Assembly: GCA_036741235.1 (NCBI GenBank)
Contig: DAINSQ010000167.1
Coordinates: 1 to 10,049, forward strand
From: JABWBR01 sp036741235
Lineage (GTDB): Bacteria > Bacteroidota > Bacteroidia > Chitinophagales > Saprospiraceae
Length of the DNA stretch: 10,049 bases
Direction: 5' to 3'
The notes under the pieces were generated by a model that had not been told where the DNA came from, did not search any database, and saw nothing but the letters and a program-made list of their open reading frames with translations. Position numbers and translations under genes: made by a program. Below, piece after piece: positions 6,533 to 10,049 of the stretch (position 1 is the stretch's first letter; the number at the start of each line of letters is the position of its first letter).

Positions 6533-7180
6533 TTATTGTATTTTAAACTGGACCGGCATAATAAATTGAACGCTAACCGCTTCGCCGTTGAGTAATCCCG
6601 GCGACCAATTGTCGGGGATTTCCCGTACTACCCGCAGCGCCTCTTCATCGCAGCCGTAGCCGATGCCTTTGGCCACTTTGTGGTTGCAGGTTTTCCCATC
6701 TTTGCCCACTATGAAGGAAATGATCACTTTTCCTGAAACGCCGTTATCCCTTGCTTCGCCGGGATAGCGAATATTTCTGAATATATTTTCCATCATCATG
6801 ACTTCGCCGTCGAGGAACAGCGGCGGCCTGTCCAGCTTTTTATCAACCACGCTATCGCCTTCCACCACTTTGAAAACTTTGTCTTTGTCGGTATTTTTCA
6901 AAAAAACAAACTCATTTATGGAATAGTCATATTGTTGGATGAGGTTGCTACGGTAATCGTAGTAATCCCATACGCCTTCTTTTTGGCCGTTGTTGTACCG
7001 GCCTTTTGCCAATAATTTGCCGCTAAAGCTGAATTTCTGGTAATCGCCGTGCCTTATAGATTGATCGGACTTCAATACGTTGTATACTTCCAGGGTTTGT
7101 TCGTCTTTTATCTCTTTGGTTTTTTGGCTAAAAACAAAAGTCGGAAATAATAGCAGCAGAATCGCAATCCATTTTTTCAT
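6533..7180 (-). CDS. Secreted TonB C-terminal-domain protein with MORN-like repeats
   Basis: A 215-residue protein. Residues 1-18 form a cleavable signal peptide (MKKW, hydrophobic core, VFS before Q19). Residues about 43-85 carry MORN/YwqK-like repeats (GDYQKFSFSGKLLAKGRYNNGQKEGVWDYY). Residues about 130-215 form a TonB C-terminal domain (NIRYPGEARDNGVSGKVIISFIVGKDG, a CDEEALRVVREIP helix, FIMPVQFKIQ). Classical TonB carries an uncleaved N-terminal anchor and a proline-rich spacer to transmit energy from ExbBD. This protein has neither, so it is probably not an energy transducer. It more likely uses the TonB-like fold as a periplasmic or secreted binding module, a common Bacteroidota variant. 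It is a single gene convergent with the sigma-factor operon. Confidence 0.85.
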   Translation of the reverse strand: MKKWIAILLLLFPTFVFSQKTKEIKDEQTLEVYNVLKSDQSIRHGDYQKFSFSGKLLAKGRYNNGQKEGVWDYYDYRSNLIQQYDYSINEFVFLKNTDKDKVFKVVEGDSVVDKKLDRPPLFLDGEVMMMENIFRNIRYPGEARDNGVSGKVIISFIVGKDGKTCNHKVAKGIGYGCDEEALRVVREIPDNWSPGLLNGEAVSVQFIMPVQFKIQ

Positions 7181-7226
7181 AATAAATCGCTTTTATTCGG
7201 TTGATGTTAATGCTGGAAAGATATTA

Positions 7227-7234
7227 CAAATATC
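7227..7234 (-). promoter_or_regulatory. Possible -7 box for the TonB-C gene, within a small inverted repeat
   Basis: On the minus strand this reads GATATTTG, one mismatch from TAnnTTTG, 46 bases upstream of the start codon. It overlaps an inverted repeat, GATATT and AATATC separated by ACA (7220-7234). No -33 TTG is seen at the right distance, so the call is weak. Confidence 0.25.
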
Positions 7235-7318
7235 CAGCTCCTCCCCCGCTTTTTCGGTTTCATCCTTCCCAAACAGTGTTTGAGTGGGTGTAGACTGGCG
7301 TAGCGCCATTAGCGCCCC

Positions 7319-7326
7319 TACCTTTG
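7319..7326 (+). promoter_or_regulatory. Bacteroidota -7 box for the Asp-box T9SS gene
   Basis: TACCTTTG fits the TAnnTTTG consensus and sits 19 bases before the ATG at 7346, giving a very short AT-rich leader. The -33 region, around 7297-7300, has no clear TTG. Confidence 0.55.
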
Positions 7327-7345
7327 CAGCAAAAAACATCCAATC

Positions 7346-8590
7346 ATGGCAGCACCTATCCACCCCATTTTACTTGTCGCTTTTTACAGCTTTCAGCTAA
7401 GCTTCAATTGTGTGCATGCACAGTCGTGGGAGCTCGTCGCCGAAATTCCTCCTGTACAAATCACGGCATTACACACCGAGGGTGATACCTTGTATGCCGC
7501 CGGCGCCGATAAACTCTATTACACCTATGATGCCGGCGGTAGCTGGGACAGCAGCGCGGTGATACACCCGCTAGTCGATTTTATTGAGGCAGTGCATATT
7601 CTGCAAGGACAGTTGTTTGTAGGTACCGTATCAAACGGCGTTTTTCGCAGCAACAACGGCGGGCAAAGCTGGCAACCTGATAACGCCGGGTTATCGGGAT
7701 TAGGCGCGCTCAACAGCTCCAATTTTGCCGTGCGGGGCGACAGCCTGTACGTTTCGACTTATGGCGCCGGCGTTTTTGTAAAAAAAATATCTGCCAACAG
7801 CGCCTGGAGTTCCTATAATGACGGGATACCCTGGGGCAACATAGAAAGCCTCAACAACCTGGACGGCGTACTGTTCGCCGGCGCCGGCGGCAATGCCACT
7901 TTATCCCGGCAATCTTACCCTGGCAATGTCTGGGAAGAAATTCCCTTCGACCAGTTTAACGGCGAAATCAACGGCCTGCTGAGCATCGTCAAGCACAACG
8001 GCGTTTTAGTGGCCGTCGGTATGCAGGGCCTATACAGGAGTACAGACGGCGGAGATACCTGGACCTGGCAGAGTACCGGCGTAGGATTTGTAAACAACGC
8101 AAGCCTGATCATATCCGGCAACCGGGTGATTGCCAGACTAGCCCGTTCATCGGGGCTCACTTTCCTCAAATACACAGAAGATCAGGGGCAGAGCTGGCAC
8201 AACTTTGAACCCTCGCTTACCGGTTCTATCGGTTATGATATTGCCCTGCTGGGCGGGCGGCTTTATACTGCGCGCAGCAATGGGCTATGGCGGATTACCC
8301 TGACTACTGCCGATGAAGAGCCGGCAAAACCGGTTGCTGTACTCGGCCAGAATTACCCCAATCCCTTCCGCGGGCAAACGACGATTCCTGTTTCTCTTTC
8401 CGAGGGCGGTATGGTAGAACTCAATTTGTACGACGCCGCCGGCTCGCTGGTGCGCTCCCTCTGGCGGGGCTATCAAAGCGCAGGGGATTATGAACTAACG
8501 TTTGATCTCAGCGATTTGCCGGCAGGGCTTTACAGTTGCCGGCTGTTGACCCAGGGGGGGGCTCGGGTTAACTGGATTTTAGGATTGTAG
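7346..8590 (+). CDS. T9SS type A-sorted protein with Asp-box (BNR) repeats
   Basis: A 414-residue exported protein. The signal peptide is about residues 1-25 (ending VHA before Q26); its n-region lacks a lysine or arginine, which is weak but tolerable. Four Asp-box-like motifs recur around tryptophans W67, W109, W239 and W284 (for example STDGGDTW and TEDQGQSW), with aromatic strands between them. This predicts a beta-propeller like those in sialidase-fold or photosystem-assembly-like exoproteins. No catalytic sialidase residues could be assigned. Residues about 336-414 form the type IX secretion sorting domain: NYPNPF, TIPVSLSEGGMVELNLYDAAG, DLSDLPAGLYSCRL. The very end (VNWILGL) lacks the usual basic residues. 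The likely role is a cell-surface or released binding protein, ligand unknown. The gene is monocistronic with its own -7 box. Confidence 0.87.
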   Translation: MAAPIHPILLVAFYSFQLSFNCVHAQSWELVAEIPPVQITALHTEGDTLYAAGADKLYYTYDAGGSWDSSAVIHPLVDFIEAVHILQGQLFVGTVSNGVFRSNNGGQSWQPDNAGLSGLGALNSSNFAVRGDSLYVSTYGAGVFVKKISANSAWSSYNDGIPWGNIESLNNLDGVLFAGAGGNATLSRQSYPGNVWEEIPFDQFNGEINGLLSIVKHNGVLVAVGMQGLYRSTDGGDTWTWQSTGVGFVNNASLIISGNRVIARLARSSGLTFLKYTEDQGQSWHNFEPSLTGSIGYDIALLGGRLYTARSNGLWRITLTTADEEPAKPVAVLGQNYPNPFRGQTTIPVSLSEGGMVELNLYDAAGSLVRSLWRGYQSAGDYELTFDLSDLPAGLYSCRLLTQGGARVNWILGL

Positions 8591-8899
8591 GATTTTTGAT
8601 TTTTTCGATATCAAGCATTAATCATTTGTGTAACTGTTTAGGAGGGTTTAGTACCTGCGGCAGTTTAGCGATAGGGTTTGGTTAATTAAACTTGCAGCTA
8701 AACCCTAACCCCAATCGCTAAACGCTCCTAAACAGTTACTCATTTATTATCAAAATTGAAAAGATATTAGAAAATCATACTAGTAAAAAAAATGGCGAGA
8801 TTTTTGAAAAGCGACGAACAAATTGAGATAATAAATTGCTTAATTAGAAAACGGACAAGCCGAACACCGTATTAAAAAGTAGGCATAAAATAATTAAAT
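8591..8899. other. Intergenic region: T-rich tail, inverted-repeat element, AT-rich leader
   Basis: About 310 bases without a gene. A T-rich stretch after the T9SS gene is followed by the long inverted-repeat element (8630-8739), then about 160 AT-rich bases leading to the lipoprotein gene. No full TAnnTTTG box was found in the leader; the nearest is GATTTTTG around 8799-8806 without a -33 partner. The words AAGCCG and ACCGTA at 8857-8871 recur in similar order upstream of the phosphotransferase gene (107-129). Confidence 0.5.
8630..8739. repeat. Long imperfect palindromic element (copies B and C of the dispersed repeat, inverted)
   Basis: The outer arms are a perfect 15-base inverted repeat, GTAACTGTTTAGGAG at 8630-8644 against 8725-8739. 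Inside, GTTTAGCGAT (8663-8672) pairs with ATCGCTAAAC (8714-8723), and AGGGTTT (8673-8679) pairs with AAACCCT (8700-8706). The unmatched parts are 8645-8662 on the left and 8707-8713 on the right. The centre contains TTAATTAA. Both arms are related to the copy at 938-1009. There is no coding potential. It may be a MITE/REP-like mobile palindrome or a structured transcript end. Confidence 0.85.
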
Positions 8900-9562
8900 A
8901 TGGATAAGGGGAATTTAATTTTGACAATATTAGCAGTCGGCCTATTACTGACGTCTTGTAATCAAGTGACTGACAAGGCTAAAGAAGAAGTTCAAAATGT
9001 AGCTACTCAAACCAACGAAAAAGTCCAGAAAGTTATTGACGAACTTGGTTTGGTTTATGTAGAGGAAGGCGCTCAAGACATTGTTACTTATGACGAAGTT
9101 AATGCCGCCCAACAGGCGTGGTGCGATGCTTTGGTGAAAATCGGGAAACTAAAAGAAGAAGGAGGCGATTATAAGGCATTTGCCGAACAAGTACTTTCGG
9201 AAGCATATAATTATGACAATGGCAAAGTTTTTTTCAAACCTACGCTTGCTTACGGCGACCGAACATTTAGAAATGATAAAAAAGGCGCATTATCATATTT
9301 TATTGGCGGCGACCCGGATTATCCGGAGGACAAGGGCTTTGCCTTGACACCTTGGGTAAAAGCAAGATATGATAATGCAGGTGAAAATAATGAAGGTATT
9401 CAAATCTATGGTTCTGTTGCTATTACAATGGGCAATGTGTGGGTAACTGGTAAAGATGGTAAAGAGGTGATGGTAGATAAAACCTGGGTGTTCAAAAAAG
9501 GAAAAGACGGAAAGTTGAGAATAATAGTTCACAAATCATCACTTCCTTTTAAACCTAATTAA
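8900..9562 (+). CDS. Lipoprotein with SnoaL / CaMKII-association-domain-like fold
   Basis: A 220-residue predicted lipoprotein. The lipobox LTSC places the acylated cysteine at C20. A short charged, probably helical linker follows (about 24-50). The globular part has the order VTYDEVNAAQQAWCDALVKIG, an FFKPTLAYGD strand, GALSYFIGGDPDYPEDKGFALTPWVKARYDN, AITMGNVW and a terminal KLRIIVHKSSLPFKPN. This pattern recalls a family of bacterial exported proteins with an NTF2-like cone fold. From memory, some database members carry the name phosphoribosyl-AMP cyclohydrolase; no metal-binding cysteine set of HisI is visible, so that name should not be used here. The function is unknown and the location is the periplasmic face of a membrane. 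The gene is AT-richer than the central block and stands alone behind the palindromic element. Confidence 0.82.
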   Translation: MDKGNLILTILAVGLLLTSCNQVTDKAKEEVQNVATQTNEKVQKVIDELGLVYVEEGAQDIVTYDEVNAAQQAWCDALVKIGKLKEEGGDYKAFAEQVLSEAYNYDNGKVFFKPTLAYGDRTFRNDKKGALSYFIGGDPDYPEDKGFALTPWVKARYDNAGENNEGIQIYGSVAITMGNVWVTGKDGKEVMVDKTWVFKKGKDGKLRIIVHKSSLPFKPN

Positions 9563-9576
9563 GCGCATTTACAAAA

Positions 9577-9600
9577 TTTCAGGATTTCAGGATTTTTTTT
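9577..9600 (+). repeat. Direct repeat TTTCAGGA x2 followed by a T-run
   Basis: Two adjacent TTTCAGGA units run into eight Ts just after the lipoprotein gene, followed by another T-rich stretch to about 9620. It could aid transcript release, but no GC-rich stem precedes it, so an intrinsic terminator is not claimed. Confidence 0.45.
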
Positions 9601-9663
9601 GCATTTTTTTATTAATTTTTGTTAGCGCAGCGCCTATGATGGAACTATCTTGAAGATCAAAAA

Positions 9664-9694
9664 TTGTGACCTTAAGGCCAAATTCGTATATTTG
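9664..9694 (+). promoter_or_regulatory. Near-consensus Bacteroidota promoter driving a structured leader RNA
   Basis: TTG at 9664-9666 and TATATTTG at 9687-9694 are separated by 20 bases, the expected spacing of the TTG/TAnnTTTG vegetative promoter. This is the best promoter in the window. Initiation is expected near 9699-9701, only a few bases before a hairpin. Confidence 0.72.
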
Positions 9695-9699
9695 TATCA

Positions 9700-9795
9700 A
9701 CCGCACCTGCGTTGCATCCCGTAAGTTCTGCACGCAGGTCTTCTTTTTTTATGGCCGGACCATTTATCGCATCTCTTTCGTAAAGCGGAGTTACC
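9700..9795 (+). ncRNA. Candidate abiF-type structured RNA upstream of an Abi_2 remnant
   Basis: The transcript from the promoter just upstream would start with a hairpin (stem 9705-9716 with 9729-9739, one bulged T, 12-base loop) and a T-tract at 9740-9750. A second small fold could follow: CTTT 9775-9778 with AAAG 9782-9785, and CTC 9773-9775 competing for GAG 9788-9790. That would partly mask the GGAG Shine-Dalgarno site used by the ATG at 9796. From established work, a conserved RNA motif called abiF is found beside abiF-type (Abi_2) genes. Position, compact hairpins and the adjoining Abi_2 sequence fit that class, but the consensus could not be checked here. The alternative is a simple leader attenuator. 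Confidence 0.5.
9705..9750 (+). terminator. Promoter-proximal hairpin plus T-tract
   Basis: ACCTGCG (9705-9711) and TGCA (9713-9716) pair with TGCA (9729-9732) and CGCAGGT (9733-9739), leaving T9712 bulged. The stem is followed by CTTCTTTTTTT. This has the form of an intrinsic terminator within about 50 bases of the expected start, so most transcripts could be short RNAs, with read-through expressing the downstream gene. Confidence 0.65.
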
Positions 9796-9994
9796 ATGGT
9801 TAAACCACCCAAAACCTTTGTACCCATTCTTAACTATATTCCTGATAATTATCAACGAAGGAAAATTTTCCCGATACTTTCCGCAATCCTGTTTTTAAAC
9901 GACCTGATTAGTCCGGGGCACCATCTAAAAACTGAGTTATTTGACCTTTTTCAACAATTTCCCAACATTCCTTTGTATAAAATGGGGTTTCCAT
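9796..9994 (+). pseudogene. Abi_2 (AbiD/AbiF-like) abortive-infection gene remnant: internal deletion and IS truncation
   Basis: The reading frame starts at ATG 9796, five bases after GGAG and behind an in-frame TAA (9781-9783). Its first residues, MVKPPKTF, look like the usual opening of Abi_2 proteins (KPPxTF). The rest, from VPILNYIPDN through RRKIFPILSAILFLNDLISPG to FPNIPLYKMGFP, looks like the family's C-terminal end, where a PNI...MGFP motif lies close to the stop. Abi_2 proteins are about 300 residues; here the two ends are joined in frame after 66 residues, so about 200 central residues with the family core are missing. A conventional MGFPxxW ending is replaced by insertion-sequence DNA right after the proline codon 9991-9993. 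The frame stays open to the window edge through the IS. It is unlikely to encode an active toxin or defence protein. Confidence 0.68.
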
Positions 9995-10049
9995 TGTCAC
10001 TAATCACGAAAAGTGTACCGGCAAATTGCATGAAAAGTGTACCACCGAA
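9995..10049. mobile_element. Terminus of an apparent IS21-family insertion sequence (continues beyond the window)
   Basis: From TGTCACTAATCACG onward the sequence carries two exact copies of GAAAAGTGTACC (10008-10019 and 10032-10043), spaced 24 bases start to start, with a possible third copy beginning GAA at 10047. Multiple short terminal repeats of this kind inside an end that begins TGT are characteristic of IS21-family elements, which encode IstA and IstB. The transposase genes lie outside the window. The end abuts the truncated Abi_2 frame, so the element probably inserted into it. Confidence 0.68.

Noticed and set aside
8630..8739. The palindromic element as a simple intrinsic terminator for the T9SS gene
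   Set aside because: The arms are far apart with a large interrupted centre and no T-run follows. Related copy A elsewhere points to a dispersed repeat instead.
8900..9562. Naming the lipoprotein a phosphoribosyl-AMP cyclohydrolase
   Set aside because: It is an exported lipoprotein and shows no HisI-type metal-binding cysteines. The sequence pattern suits an NTF2/SnoaL-like fold.
9751..9783. Ten-codon frame (MAGPFIASLS) just before the Abi_2 remnant, as a leader peptide
   Set aside because: Its ATG directly follows the T-tract, with no ribosome site and no runs of regulatory codons. It is too short to support without conservation data.

Overview
The window looks like a chromosomal piece of a Bacteroidota genome, probably from the Saprospirales/Chitinophagales side, though the exact group is not settled here. 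Evidence: a gliding-motility-type C-terminal domain (CHU_C) on a large secreted protein, a type IX secretion sorting tail on another, a DUF3078 outer-membrane barrel, a TonB C-terminal-domain protein, promoters of the TAnnTTTG class, and little use of Shine-Dalgarno sites. By eye the central part (about 1.0-8.6 kb) is GC-rich. Both flanks (an aminoglycoside phosphotransferase-like gene on the left, a lipoprotein and defence-gene debris on the right) are clearly AT-richer.

Layout. 1-925: short tandem repeat, then an APH(3')-like kinase (+). 938-1009: a copy of a dispersed repeat that contains the stop codon of the next gene. 1007-3256 (-): secreted IgGFc-binding/Ig-like/CHU_C protein. 3257-3675: long intergenic region with the divergent promoters. 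3676-6477 (+): likely four-gene operon of ECF sigma factor, overlapping 102-residue protein with one hydrophobic segment, MscS-like channel and DUF3078 barrel, closed by a strong hairpin at 6489-6528. 6533-7180 (-): TonB-C/MORN-like secreted protein, convergent with the operon. 7346-8590 (+): T9SS-exported Asp-box protein. 8630-8739: long inverted-repeat element related to the one at 938-1009. 8900-9562 (+): lipoprotein with a SnoaL/CaMKII-AD-like domain.

9664-10049 holds the most interesting part. A near-consensus promoter is followed at once by a hairpin plus T-tract and a structured leader resembling the RNAs found upstream of abiF-type genes. Next comes a short reading frame that joins the usual first residues of an Abi_2 (AbiD/AbiF) protein to its last ~60 residues, with the middle missing. 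That frame is cut just before its expected end by the terminus of an apparent IS21-family element, which runs off the window. I read this as the decayed remains of an RNA-associated abortive-infection locus.

Working together: the operon suggests an envelope or osmotic stress regulon in which a sigma factor and a coupled small membrane-associated protein control a mechanosensitive channel and an outer-membrane barrel. The other genes are separate surface, secreted or resistance functions.
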